A stretch of DNA of 64,000 nt from DATMER01 sp963741305 (GTDB lineage: Bacteria; Acidobacteriota; Thermoanaerobaculia; Multivoradales; UBA5704): assembly GCA_963741305.1 (NCBI GenBank), contig CAVUHL010000003.1, forward strand, positions 2,418,001 through 2,482,000, in the 5' to 3' direction. The notes under the pieces are model-generated. The model saw only the letters and a list, made by a program, of their open reading frames with translations. It did not search any database and was not told the DNA's origin. Every line of letters starts with the position of its first letter. Positions within the stretch are counted from its first letter, which is position 1. Shown piece by piece: positions 18,293-26,582 of this stretch. A program made the translations under genes and the position numbers.

Positions 18293-18643
18293 AGCGGGCT
18301 TTTTCGCCCGGAGCTGGTCGATCGTGTCGAAGGCATGGCGCAGGTGCGGGATGACGATGCTGCCGCCCACGACGAGGGAGACGTTCAAAGCATCATGGAG
18401 CTCCTCGTCGCTCCAACCGACCTCCACGCACTGGTCCAAGTGGTAATCGATGCAGTCGTTGCAACGCAGGACAGCCGATGCCACGAGTCCGAGCAGCTCC
18501 TTGGTGCGGCCGTCGAGGGCGCCGTCGCGGTAGGCGGCGGTATCCAGGTTGAAGAAGCGCTTGATGCCGAGGTTCTCGGACTCGAAGATGCGCTCGTTCA
18601 TGCGCTTGCGGTAGCTGCGGAACTCGTCGATGTCCTTGGACAT
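18278..18643 (-). CDS. Carboxymuconolactone decarboxylase/AhpD-like protein
   Basis: A 121-residue CMD-family protein with the redox motif CNDC (RCNDCIDYHLDQCVEVG), the AhpD/CMD signature. Such proteins are small all-helical thiol reductases or decarboxylase relatives. The length matches the one-domain AhpD-like group. It converges on the SDR gene with a 15-bp overlap and lies just downstream of the asparaginase on the same strand (12-bp gap), so the two are probably co-transcribed. Confidence 0.88.
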   Translation of the reverse strand: MSKDIDEFRSYRKRMNERIFESENLGIKRFFNLDTAAYRDGALDGRTKELLGLVASAVLRCNDCIDYHLDQCVEVGWSDEELHDALNVSLVVGGSIVIPHLRHAFDTIDQLRAKKPASVEE

Positions 18644-18655
18644 GGAAACCTCCGG

Positions 18656-19171
18656 TCAGATGCGGACGAAGGTGCCGCGCTCGGGGTCCTTGCGGATGCC
18701 CGGGAAGGTGAGGACGCGGCCGTGCGCGACGCAGTAGATCCCGGGCGGAAGGGTGCCGCTGGCGAAGATCGCCTCGGTAAGGTTCTGCAGGGCGTCGGAC
18801 TGCTTCATCTCGAACGGGCGCATGGCCCCAGTCAGGACGACGGGGATGCGCGGCTCGGGGATCTTGTCGTACAGCCACTGCCCGGTGACGGCGAGGGTGT
18901 CCGTGCCGTGCAGGATCACGAGGCCGCCGCCCTCCCCCTCCCCCACTCCGCACATGGCGCGGACGACTTCGACGATCCGGCTGCGGTCCTCGTCGGTGAG
19001 GAACTGGCTGTCCTTGCTCATCAGCTCGAGGACGTTGACCTCCGTCTCCTCCAGCCGCAGCTCGGAAAGCATCCGCCGCACGATGGACCGCCGGTTGGCG
19101 AGCTCGCCGGAAAGCTCGTCGTAGGTCTTCTCGATGGTACCGCCTGTGGTGATCAGAGTGACGATTCGCAC
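18656..19171 (-). CDS. One-domain L-asparaginase family protein
   Basis: A 171-residue protein with the N-terminal asparaginase motifs: TTGGTIEKTYDE (catalytic Thr loop), VILHGTDTLAVT (second Thr/Asp pair) and VVLTGAMRPF. It lacks the C-terminal domain of the roughly 330-residue bacterial enzymes; short versions of about 160-170 residues are known. It may hydrolyse asparagine or a related amide, but the dimer interface of classical enzymes is missing. GTG 19171 is chosen because the frame upstream runs into repeat array 2, which yields a 7-residue peptide repeat and is not credible coding sequence. Confidence 0.8.
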   Translation of the reverse strand: MRIVTLITTGGTIEKTYDELSGELANRRSIVRRMLSELRLEETEVNVLELMSKDSQFLTDEDRSRIVEVVRAMCGVGEGEGGGLVILHGTDTLAVTGQWLYDKIPEPRIPVVLTGAMRPFEMKQSDALQNLTEAIFASGTLPPGIYCVAHGRVLTFPGIRKDPERGTFVRI

Positions 19172-19195
19172 GGCGCGGACTCTACCGCGTCCGGG

Positions 19196-19573
19196 GCTGC
19201 CCCGGAAGCTCCGCGGGGCACGCCCGAGGCTGTCGGGCATGCGCCCCAGCCTCACTGATGTACAGACCAGCGCCAGGACTGTACACCCGAGCCTCTCGGG
19301 CGCATGCCCGAGTCGCTCGGGTGTACAAAGTAGTTGCGCGGCTATATAGACGAGTCGTTCGGACGCAAGGGCGAGCTGCTCGGGTGTACAGACTTGTAGC
19401 TTAGATGTATAGACCAAGCGCTCGAATGTACAGACTAGTCGCTCGAATGTATAGACGAGGCGCTCACCCCAGAGGGGGAGTCGTTCCGGTGTACAGACTT
19501 GCCGCTTGGCTGTACAGACTTGTCACCTGGATGTGCGCGCATGCGGCTCGGATGCATACTAGAGCCGCATGAG
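19196..19573. repeat. Repeat array 2: eighteen 21-bp units
   Basis: From 19196 the sequence divides into 18 consecutive 21-bp blocks without any indel (block starts 19196, 19217, 19238, 19259 and so on to 19553). Most blocks begin TGTACAGAC or TGTATAGAC and end near CTCGG. Several hold inverted repeats such as CCCGAGNNNCTCGGG and the palindrome TGTACA. Single blocks differ at many positions while the period is strict. The array lies upstream of the asparaginase (start 19171) and downstream of the TOPRIM-like gene (stop 19597). The unit is unrelated in sequence to array 1. Confidence 0.95.
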
Positions 19574-19596
19574 TACTCAACGGCGGGATTCCTTGG

Positions 19597-20232
19597 CTAC
19601 AAGGAGGAGAGGAACTCGACGAACGGCTTGAAGCACTGAGGGCACTGCTCGGCCACCGCCAAGTAGTGACTCGCGCCGAGGATAAGAGGCGCATCCACGG
19701 TTTCCTTGTAGCGTTGCCCGCAGGCAACGAAGACCTCCTCTACCACCCTCTTCGGCGGCCGGCCATGGTCCACGTCCTCGACGGGAAGCTTCCAGGTCCG
19801 CTTCAGCGCGGGCGCCTGTAGGTGGCTCTTCAGCGCCTCGAAAGCGGCAAGGACGAGCGCTTCCAGGTCGTGCTTGAAGCAGAAGACCTCGAAGCGTTGT
19901 TCCAGCTCGGCCCCGTTCGTGAGCTTCTTACGCCTCACCGCTCCACGGAACTGCTCACGGATGCCGGCTACGAGTTGCTCCGGCGTTTCATGGTCGAAGC
20001 CGTGGTTCTTCGGATAGAGGTCCGGCAAGGCCACGACGATATCCCGGGCGTTCCTGTCGAGGATGCTCACCGCCCTCTTCGGGACATCGAGGAGGACCGC
20101 CTTCTTCCCGGAAGCCTCGAAGAACTTGACGAACACCCTCTTCTCCCTGAGATGATTCAGCAAGGGAGTGAGGAGGGCCTGGAGGGCCAGCTTGTCCGAC
20201 GGGCCCTCGACATAGACATGGACCTCGGTCAA
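19597..20232 (-). CDS. DUF4276-like TOPRIM-fold protein, partner of the AAA ATPase
   Basis: A 211-residue protein beginning VHVYVEGPSDKLALQAL (glutamate in a TOPRIM-like first strand) with a later DIVVALPDLYPKNHG acidic segment. It resembles the DUF4276/OLD-TOPRIM-like proteins that often follow an AAA ATPase. The TTG start (20232) overlaps the ATPase stop by 4 bp (TTGA), so the two act as one translational unit. In known defence systems (OLD, Gabija, AbiL-type) ATPase plus TOPRIM proteins degrade nucleic acid on sensing infection; here that is inferred. The CxxC late in the protein (EQCPQCFKPF) could bind a metal. Confidence 0.65.
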   Translation of the reverse strand: MTEVHVYVEGPSDKLALQALLTPLLNHLREKRVFVKFFEASGKKAVLLDVPKRAVSILDRNARDIVVALPDLYPKNHGFDHETPEQLVAGIREQFRGAVRRKKLTNGAELEQRFEVFCFKHDLEALVLAAFEALKSHLQAPALKRTWKLPVEDVDHGRPPKRVVEEVFVACGQRYKETVDAPLILGASHYLAVAEQCPQCFKPFVEFLSSL

Positions 20233-21386
20233 GCAAGCTGCTCCAACTCGTCGCTTCGGTGCAGCCTTTCGATCTCGTCCGCTCCGAAGTCCTCGAGGAT
20301 TCCGGTCAGCGCTCCGGAATCCTTCGGCTTCAGAAACTTCACCTGGCCGTTCTCTTTTCTGAGGACGGCGATCCGTTCGATCCCGAATTGAAGCAGGAAA
20401 TAGGAGGCGTGGGTCGCCAGAAGGATCTGCGTACGGTCTGAGGCCTTCTCGAACAGTCCGGCTAGGAGAGGGAGGGTTCGAGGGTGAACTCCCTGGTCCG
20501 GCTCGTCGATGCAGATCAGCGCTGGCGGCTTGGGGTGGAGGCAAATCACGATCCAGCAGAGTAGACGGAGGATGCCGTCCGAGAGATCGGCGAGAGTGAG
20601 ATCCACATCGATTCCCTCCTCCTGCCAGAAAGCGAGAACCTGCCCAGGTCCCCCGCGAGCCTTAACCGTTAGAGACTTGAAACCCGGGACAACAGCACGG
20701 AGGTGCTGCTGCAATTCATCAAAAGCCCTTGGGTGCTCGGTATATAGGTAGTGGAGGACTGAGCTGAGATTACCGGCATCCTCTTGCAGAACAGGCTCCT
20801 GTTCCACGATCGCTGGCTGACGGATCTTGTCTGCCGAAATTCGGAAAGAGCTATAGAATCTCCAGCCTCCTATGTACTCGCGCAGTTCATAGAGCGTCTG
20901 GTACCCCGGATTAGTCACAAAGCTCAGCGCCAGCCGGTTGGGCTTTCTGAGTTCGATTGCTTCCTCTCCTGCCTCGCCTTGAATGTGAGCGAGGCTCGAA
21001 CGATGAAAACTCAGAAGGAGCTGACCGTCCAGGATCTGGGCTTCTTCTAATAAAAGAGCAGGCCGACCGACTGGCCCTGTGACTGCGCCCGAGTAGAGTA
21101 ATGGAGGAAAGGACTCGTCTCGATACAGGTTTAGGATCCACGCCAGCACCTCTCGAGAAGGCTCCCCTTTCGACCTATGGAAGATCTGCTGCCCCACTGA
21201 ACCCGCAACGACTTCCGGCGGAATGTCTTGAGACATGGCATTGCGCAGGAAGCTCAGGAACTCGAAGACGCTCGTCTTACCCGAGCCGTTCGCACCAACG
21301 AGCACCTCTAGCGCGCCGAGCGGCGCAGAGAAATCCTTCAAGGCCCGATAGCCTTGGATTTTGAGAGATTTGAGTCGAAGTTTCAT
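20229..21386 (-). CDS. AAA-type SMC-like ATPase (AAA_21/OLD-like), possible anti-phage component
   Basis: A 385-residue ABC/SMC-type ATPase: Walker A GANGSGKT (31-38), an inserted coil region, a signature-like LSDGILRLL, Walker B LICIDEPDQGVHP and a terminal H-loop LATHASYFL. The layout matches the AAA_21 group used in OLD, Septu, Gabija-like and Abi systems. The next gene, overlapping by 4 bp, encodes a TOPRIM-like DUF4276 protein, a pairing seen in defence loci. ATG 21386 is picked because upstream residues are low-complexity. The local G+C is lower than the neighbours' (for example 20680-21080), which hints at transfer. Confidence 0.78.
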   Translation of the reverse strand: MKLRLKSLKIQGYRALKDFSAPLGALEVLVGANGSGKTSVFEFLSFLRNAMSQDIPPEVVAGSVGQQIFHRSKGEPSREVLAWILNLYRDESFPPLLYSGAVTGPVGRPALLLEEAQILDGQLLLSFHRSSLAHIQGEAGEEAIELRKPNRLALSFVTNPGYQTLYELREYIGGWRFYSSFRISADKIRQPAIVEQEPVLQEDAGNLSSVLHYLYTEHPRAFDELQQHLRAVVPGFKSLTVKARGGPGQVLAFWQEEGIDVDLTLADLSDGILRLLCWIVICLHPKPPALICIDEPDQGVHPRTLPLLAGLFEKASDRTQILLATHASYFLLQFGIERIAVLRKENGQVKFLKPKDSGALTGILEDFGADEIERLHRSDELEQLA

Positions 21387-21403
21387 AGCGCTGGGCCGAA
21401 ATC

Positions 21404-22126
21404 TTATCCTGAATCCGCTTCCCGGAAAGCCGCTCCCGGAAAAGCCCCCTGCAACTCCTCCGTCGTCACCTCCCGCCACTTCCCCACCGGCAGCTCCCCC
21501 AGCTCCAATCCCCCGAACGACACCCGCTTCAGCTTCGTCACCTCATGCCCGACGGCCACCAGCATGCGGCGGATCTCGCGGTTCTTCCCCTCGGTCAGCT
21601 CGATAACCAGGTGCGTCTCCCGCTTCGAGCGCTTGCGGACGGTCACGGAGCCGGCGACCAGCCGCTCTCCTTCGCGGGCCTGCTCGTCAGTCAGCTCCCC
21701 CCGGACGGTCACCAGGTACACCCGCGGTACTTCATTCTTCGGATCGGTTATCCAATCGGCGAAGCGGGTGTCATTCGTAAGAAGGAGAAGGCCCGAGGTG
21801 GCGGCATCGAGACGGCCGACGGGGATGACGTGGGCGTCGAGGCCCTCCAGGCAGCTGTAGACGGTAGGCCGGCCCTCGGGGTCCGAGCGGGTGGTGACCA
21901 CCCCTCGCGGTTTGTGGAGGAGGATCGTCATGGGACGCGGTTTCTCGGCAGGATGTCCGTCTATGTCAATGCGGACGCGCTCGGGGACGACCTCGAAGAG
22001 GGGATCGGTCACCGGACGGCCGTCCACGGCCACCCGGCCTTCGCGAACCAGGGCCCTCGCCTCCGTTCGGGAGGCCAGGCCCAGCTTGGATAATGCCCTT
22101 TCTAGGGGGACTTGGCCTTTTTTCAT
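21404..22126 (-). CDS. RsuA/RluB-family pseudouridine synthase
   Basis: A 240-residue enzyme with an N-terminal S4 RNA-binding domain (LERALSKLGLASRTEARALVREGRVAVDGRPV) and the catalytic VGRLDAATSGLLLLTND motif, whose Asp is the nucleophile. LTEGKNREIRRMLVAVGHEV is the RsuA/RluB/RluE/RluF hallmark. It modifies rRNA; the exact uridine cannot be told from sequence. The ATG at 22126 lies behind an aggtgacg ribosome site; the longer frame upstream is not needed. Confidence 0.92.
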   Translation of the reverse strand: MKKGQVPLERALSKLGLASRTEARALVREGRVAVDGRPVTDPLFEVVPERVRIDIDGHPAEKPRPMTILLHKPRGVVTTRSDPEGRPTVYSCLEGLDAHVIPVGRLDAATSGLLLLTNDTRFADWITDPKNEVPRVYLVTVRGELTDEQAREGERLVAGSVTVRKRSKRETHLVIELTEGKNREIRRMLVAVGHEVTKLKRVSFGGLELGELPVGKWREVTTEELQGAFPGAAFREADSG

Positions 22127-22231
22127 CGTCACCTGCAACGGAACAGGGGCTCCGCGCGCCTGTGATTGACGGACCGCCGTGCCCATGAAAGCATTTCAGA
22201 AACCCACTCACCAAGCAGCAGGAGGTCCACG

Positions 22232-23965
22232 GTGAAGGCCAGGCTCCCCATGATGCTCGACGATCCGCAGACGTCCAAGTTTGCCGGCCTGGACGACTTC
22301 GAGATGTTTGAGACCCGCGACGAGGACTTCTTCCTCGACGGCCCGGTCAGCCGCCGCGTCGCCGTCCTCGACTTCGATGCCGCCACCGGTGGAGTCCTGC
22401 CCGGCGCCCGCTTCGTCGATCCGGGCAAGCGCAAGCTCGGCAACTACGACTGCCCCGCCGAGGAGGGCATCTTCGGCCGCTCGTTCCAGCAGGTCAGCGC
22501 CTTCGCCACGGTGCTCCGCACCATGTACCTGTACGAGGAGCCCGACGCCCTCGGCCGGCGGCTCACCTGGGCGTTCGGCGCGCCGCAGCTCCTCGTCGTG
22601 CCCCGCGCCGGCGAGGATCCCAATGCCTTCTACGAGCGCGAGTCCCACAGCCTGCAGCTTTTCTACATTTCGAGAGGTGAGCAACCACCCGCTTGCGCCT
22701 GCCTGTCGCGCGACATCATCGCTCATGAGACGGCCCACGCGATCCTCGACGGCATCGCTCCCGACCTCTACAACTCGCTCACGCCGCAGTCGCTCGCGCT
22801 GCACGAGGCCATCGCCGACCTCACGGCCCTGCTGATGTCGTTCCGCAGCGCCAAGCTGCGCAAGGCGGTGCTCAAAGCCACCAACGGCTCCATCGCCGAC
22901 TCCAGCGCCTTCAGCACGGTCGCGCCCGAGTTCGGCCAGGCCCGCGACCCCGCGATGCGCTACCTGCGCTCGCTCCTCAACAACAAGACTCTGGACCGCG
23001 AGGACAAGTCCCTCGACGAGAACGGCATCCCCAACCGGGTCAACCGCTACGAGCCGCACTCGCTCAGCGAGGCGCTCTCCGGCGCTCTCTATACGGTCAT
23101 GGTCAAGATCCACGGTGGGCTCTCGACCGGCTACTCCGCGTCGGGCAAGGCCCTGTTCGTGGGTAGTGAGCGGTTCAAGCGGATGATCCTGCGCGCCCTG
23201 GACTACCTGCCGCCCGGCGAGGTCTCCTTCGCCGACTACGGCCGGGCCATCCTCGCCTCCGACCAGGCCGCCCATCCCAAGGACGGGCAGGAGCGCGAGT
23301 GGATCTGCGAGGAATTCGTCCGCCGCGCCCTGGTGCCCGACAAAGCCGCCCTGGAGGTCGAGACCAACGTGCGCTACAAGCCGCTCGCCAAGGTCGACCT
23401 GCAAACGCTCGCGGACAGCGATTGGGTCGCCTACCAGTTCGCGGACAAGAACCGGGAGTTCCTCAACATCCCCGCCGGCCTCCCCTTCCGCGTGCGCCCA
23501 CGGCTCGATACGACCAAGCTGTATTACCGGACCAAGGGGGCGAAGCCCGAGCCGATCCGCGAGCTGATCTTCAAGGTCTCCTGGGACCTGGAGGAGCCCA
23601 ACAGCGCGGGCTCTCCTTTCGCGGAGAAGCGCCAGATCACCGTGGGCACCACCCTCGCGGTCGACTGGGAGACCCGGACGGTGCGGGCGCGGCTCACCTC
23701 GCAGTGGCAGGGCGAGCAGAAGTCCGACCGCGACGAGATGCTGAAAAAGCTCTCTGGCCCGCTGAAGGATGGCCGCTCGGGCCTCCATGTCGAGTCGAGC
23801 AATGGCCTGATGCGCGTCCGCTCCACGGCGCGCATGCTCCATATAGCCAGTGCTGCCCCGGCATCAATCCCCAAGCCGGCGCCGGCCTCTGCACGGCCGA
23901 TTCCACCGCCCGGCGTCGACGCCGGCGCGTTCTACGACCTTTGTGAACACCGCCGCCGCAGTTAG
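22232..23965 (+). CDS. Zinc metalloprotease-like protein (HETAH gluzincin)
   Basis: A 577-residue protein. HETAHAILDGIAPDLY (HExxH) is followed about 20 residues later by LHEAIADLTALL, giving the third glutamate ligand expected in gluzincins. The catalytic region is followed by a beta-rich C-terminal part with no motif recognised. No signal peptide is visible. GTG 22232 is preceded by a strong aggaggtcc ribosome site. It is 16 bp upstream of a second metalloprotease gene, likely the same transcript. Similar HExxH proteins with roles in secretion or peptide processing occur in Acidobacteria and myxobacteria. The substrate is unknown. Confidence 0.75.
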   Translation: MKARLPMMLDDPQTSKFAGLDDFEMFETRDEDFFLDGPVSRRVAVLDFDAATGGVLPGARFVDPGKRKLGNYDCPAEEGIFGRSFQQVSAFATVLRTMYLYEEPDALGRRLTWAFGAPQLLVVPRAGEDPNAFYERESHSLQLFYISRGEQPPACACLSRDIIAHETAHAILDGIAPDLYNSLTPQSLALHEAIADLTALLMSFRSAKLRKAVLKATNGSIADSSAFSTVAPEFGQARDPAMRYLRSLLNNKTLDREDKSLDENGIPNRVNRYEPHSLSEALSGALYTVMVKIHGGLSTGYSASGKALFVGSERFKRMILRALDYLPPGEVSFADYGRAILASDQAAHPKDGQEREWICEEFVRRALVPDKAALEVETNVRYKPLAKVDLQTLADSDWVAYQFADKNREFLNIPAGLPFRVRPRLDTTKLYYRTKGAKPEPIRELIFKVSWDLEEPNSAGSPFAEKRQITVGTTLAVDWETRTVRARLTSQWQGEQKSDRDEMLKKLSGPLKDGRSGLHVESSNGLMRVRSTARMLHIASAAPASIPKPAPASARPIPPPGVDAGAFYDLCEHRRRS

Positions 23966-23981
23966 AGAAAGGATGGAGAGC

Positions 23982-25079
23982 ATGCCCGAAGAAGAAAAAG
24001 TCCCACACGTTTGCCTCGACATGATCCTGCCGCCCGAGATGCAGGTGGACGCCTCGGAAAGGGCCATCGAGGAAAACCCCTCGAACCTGCCGGTCTTCCG
24101 CCACCGCCCCGGCATGGGCGTCGCGCCCTCGCGGTTGCAGCTCGCCCTCGTCACCGGCAAGAAGTGGCAGAACGGCCGCACCCTGCACGTCCGCTTCCTC
24201 GACGGCCTGCCGCAAATCCAGGCCAAGGTGAAGCAGTTCGCCATGCAATGGACCGAGCACGGGAACATCAAGCTGGAGTTCGGCAACAGCCCCGACGCCG
24301 AGATCCGCATCGCCTTCCAGAAGGACGGCTCCTGGTCCTACATCGGCACCGACAACCTGGTGATCCCCAAGAACCAGGCGACCATGAACTTCGGCTGGTT
24401 CACGACGACGACTCCGGATGAGGAGATCGAGCGCACCGTGGTGCACGAGTTCGGCCACGCCCTGGGGTGCATCCACGAGCACCAGCACCCCAACGCCGGC
24501 ATCCCCTGGGACAAGGACGCGGTCTTCCGCTACTACACGGGGCCGCCGAACAACTGGACCCGCGCGCAGGTGGAGACCAACCTCTTCCAGAGGTACGCTG
24601 CCAACCTGACGCAGTTCTCCACCTTCGACACCAAGTCGATCATGCTCTACCCGGTGGACAACGCGATGACCCTCGGGGATTTCGAGATCGGCTGGAACAA
24701 GAAGATGTCGGCCATGGACAAGGAGTTCATCGGCGTCGCCTATCCGTTCGGCGACAAGAAACCGGCGCAGGGTGAGGAGCTCAAGATCGGCTCCACCGTC
24801 TCCGCCTCGATCGGCAAGCACGGTGAGGAAGACCTCTACCGCGTGAAGATCGACGCGGCCGGGACGTACCGGTTCGAAACCCAGGGGAGCACCGACGTAA
24901 TCATGGCGCTGCTCGGCCCGAACGACCTGAAGAAGCTCGTGGCCGAGGACGACGACAGCGGCCAGGGACGCAATGCCCTGATCACCGCCAATCTGCAGCC
25001 GGGCGAGTACGCGCTGCGGCTCCGCCACTTCAGCCCGACGGGCACGGGCAGCTACAAGGTGTCGGGGAAGAAAGTGTAA
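23982..25079 (+). CDS. Metzincin metalloprotease (astacin/matrixin-like) with C-terminal PPC domain
   Basis: A 365-residue protein. HEFGHALGCIHEH is the full metzincin HExxHxxGxxH motif, and SIMLYP about 60 residues later is the Met-turn. The last about 90 residues (STVSASIGKHGEEDLYRVKIDAAGTYRFETQGSTDVIMALLGP... GEYALRLRHFSPTGTGSYKVS) form a bacterial pre-peptidase C-terminal (PPC) beta domain. No N-terminal signal peptide is seen, which is unusual for this group. ATG 23982 gives proper ribosome-site spacing; ATG 23973 is the alternative. It lies in a probable operon with the HETAH protein. Confidence 0.88.
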   Translation: MPEEEKVPHVCLDMILPPEMQVDASERAIEENPSNLPVFRHRPGMGVAPSRLQLALVTGKKWQNGRTLHVRFLDGLPQIQAKVKQFAMQWTEHGNIKLEFGNSPDAEIRIAFQKDGSWSYIGTDNLVIPKNQATMNFGWFTTTTPDEEIERTVVHEFGHALGCIHEHQHPNAGIPWDKDAVFRYYTGPPNNWTRAQVETNLFQRYAANLTQFSTFDTKSIMLYPVDNAMTLGDFEIGWNKKMSAMDKEFIGVAYPFGDKKPAQGEELKIGSTVSASIGKHGEEDLYRVKIDAAGTYRFETQGSTDVIMALLGPNDLKKLVAEDDDSGQGRNALITANLQPGEYALRLRHFSPTGTGSYKVSGKKV

Positions 25080-25082
25080 GCA

Positions 25083-25105
25083 GGGGCGGGGATTGCCCCC
25101 GCCCC
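25083..25105. terminator. Hairpin between convergent genes
   Basis: A 9-bp GC stem (GGGGCGGGG with its complement) and a 5-nt loop, between the metalloprotease stop (25079) and the LemA stop (25116). It can serve both strands, but no long T tract follows. Confidence 0.55.
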
Positions 25106-25115
25106 CCTCGCTTCT

Positions 25116-25748
25116 CTAAGGCGTGGCCGTAGCCGGAGCTTTCGAACTGGTGCCGGAGAAGTCCACCCGTGGCGCAGTCTCGGCGCCGGGCGCGGCTTCG
25201 AAGTACGGCCTCGGCGCAAAGCCGAAGATGTTGGCGAACAGGGCCGTCGGGAAGCGCTTGATCCGGGTGTTGTACTCCTGCGCCACTTCGTTGAAGCGGC
25301 GGCGCTCGACGACGATCCGGTTCTCGGTGCCCTCGAGCTGGTTCATCAGATCCTGGAACGCCGCCGTGGAGCGCAGCTCCGGGTAGCGCTCGACCACGAC
25401 CAGCAGGCGGGACAGCGCCGAGGACAGCTGGTCCTGGGCCTGTTGGAACTGCTGGAACTTCGCGGGATCGTTGAGGATCTCGCTGGTCGCCTGCGGACTG
25501 ACCGCGCCAACGCGGGAACGTGCCTCGACCACGTCCTGGAGCGTCTCGCGCTCGAAGGCGGCCGAGCCCTTCACCGTGGCCACGAGGTTGGGGATCAGGT
25601 CGGCCCGGCGTTGATACACGTTTTGCACCTGCGCCCATTGCGCCTCGACGGCCTGTTGAGAGCCGACGAGACCGTTATAGGAGCCGATGCCCCAAAGGAC
25701 AAGCAGGACCAGCACTCCCGCCACTACCAGACAGCCGATGTTTTTCAT
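25116..25748 (-). CDS. LemA family protein
   Basis: A 210-residue LemA protein: one N-terminal membrane helix (IGCLVVAGVLVLLVLWGIGSYN) followed by a long helical domain (QAVEAQWAQVQNVYQRRADLIPNLVATVKG, diagnostic). LemA proteins face the periplasm and have a poorly defined role in envelope processes. No partner TPM_phosphatase-domain gene, common next to lemA, is adjacent here. It is divergent from thyA. Confidence 0.92.
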   Translation of the reverse strand: MKNIGCLVVAGVLVLLVLWGIGSYNGLVGSQQAVEAQWAQVQNVYQRRADLIPNLVATVKGSAAFERETLQDVVEARSRVGAVSPQATSEILNDPAKFQQFQQAQDQLSSALSRLLVVVERYPELRSTAAFQDLMNQLEGTENRIVVERRRFNEVAQEYNTRIKRFPTALFANIFGFAPRPYFEAAPGAETAPRVDFSGTSSKAPATATP

Positions 25749-25773
25749 CTCTCCTCCCTCCTCGGGTGGATGA

Positions 25774-25779
25774 TACAGT
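25774..25779 (+). promoter_or_regulatory. -10 box of thyA-folA
   Basis: TACAGT with 8 bp to the thyA ATG and no Shine-Dalgarno sequence in between; possible leaderless start. Confidence 0.3.
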
Positions 25780-25787
25780 CACGCGGC

Positions 25788-26582
25788 ATGTTGCAATACC
25801 TGGACCTCCTCCGGCACATCCTGGAGCACGGGGTCGAGAAGCCCGACCGGACAGGGACCGGGACGCTCAGCGCCTTCGGCTATCAGATGCGCTTCGACCT
25901 GGCGCAGGGTTTCCCGGCCCTGACGACCAAGAAGCTCCACCTGCGCTCCATCATCCACGAGCTGCTCTGGTTCCTCTCGGGCAGCACCAACGTCGCGTAC
26001 CTGCGCGAGCACGGGGTGACGATCTGGGACGAGTGGGCAGATGAGGACGGCGAGCTCGGCCCGGTCTACGGCAAGCAGTGGCGGTCCTGGCCCACACCTG
26101 ACGGTGGCAGCATCGACCAGATCGCCAAGGTGCTCGACCAGATCCGGCGCAACCCCGACTCCCGGCGCCACATCGTGAGCGCCTGGAACGTGGCCGAGGT
26201 GGATCAGATGAAGCTCCCCCCCTGCCACAGCCTGTTCCAGTTCTGGGTGGCGAACGGCCGCCTCTCCTGCCAGCTCTACCAGCGCAGCGCCGACGTGTTC
26301 CTGGGCGTGCCGTTCAATATCGCCTCCTACGCGCTGCTCACCATGATGGTGGCCCGCGCCACCGATCTGGAGCCAGCCGAGTTTGTCCACACGCTCGGCG
26401 ATGCTCATCTCTACCTCAATCACCTGGAGCAGGCGCGGCTGCAGCTCACCCGCGAGCCCCGGCCGCTGCCCCGGATGGAGATCAATCCTGAGGTGAAGTC
26501 CCTGTTCGACTACCGCTACGAGGACTTCCAGCTCACGGGCTACGATCCCCATCCGAGCATCAAGGCGCCTATCGCGGTATGA
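25788..26582 (+). CDS. thyA: Thymidylate synthase
   Basis: A 264-residue ThyA, the same length as the E. coli enzyme. It methylates dUMP to dTMP with methylene-tetrahydrofolate. The catalytic cysteine is in LPPCHSLFQFWV. RTGTGTLS, LWFLSGSTN, QLYQRSADVFLGVPFNIASYALL and the C-terminal SIKAPIAV are all conserved. The stop overlaps the folA ATG (ATGA), the usual thyA-folA operon that regenerates tetrahydrofolate. Confidence 0.98.
   Translation: MLQYLDLLRHILEHGVEKPDRTGTGTLSAFGYQMRFDLAQGFPALTTKKLHLRSIIHELLWFLSGSTNVAYLREHGVTIWDEWADEDGELGPVYGKQWRSWPTPDGGSIDQIAKVLDQIRRNPDSRRHIVSAWNVAEVDQMKLPPCHSLFQFWVANGRLSCQLYQRSADVFLGVPFNIASYALLTMMVARATDLEPAEFVHTLGDAHLYLNHLEQARLQLTREPRPLPRMEINPEVKSLFDYRYEDFQLTGYDPHPSIKAPIAV

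Noticed and set aside
18656..19417. Asparaginase extended N-terminally through array 2 (253 residues)
   Set aside because: The extension is only a seven-residue repeat created by the 21-bp DNA period, and the asparaginase motif begins at the GTG at 19171.
22208..23842. A 544-residue reverse open frame
   Set aside because: Shadow of the HETAH metalloprotease gene.
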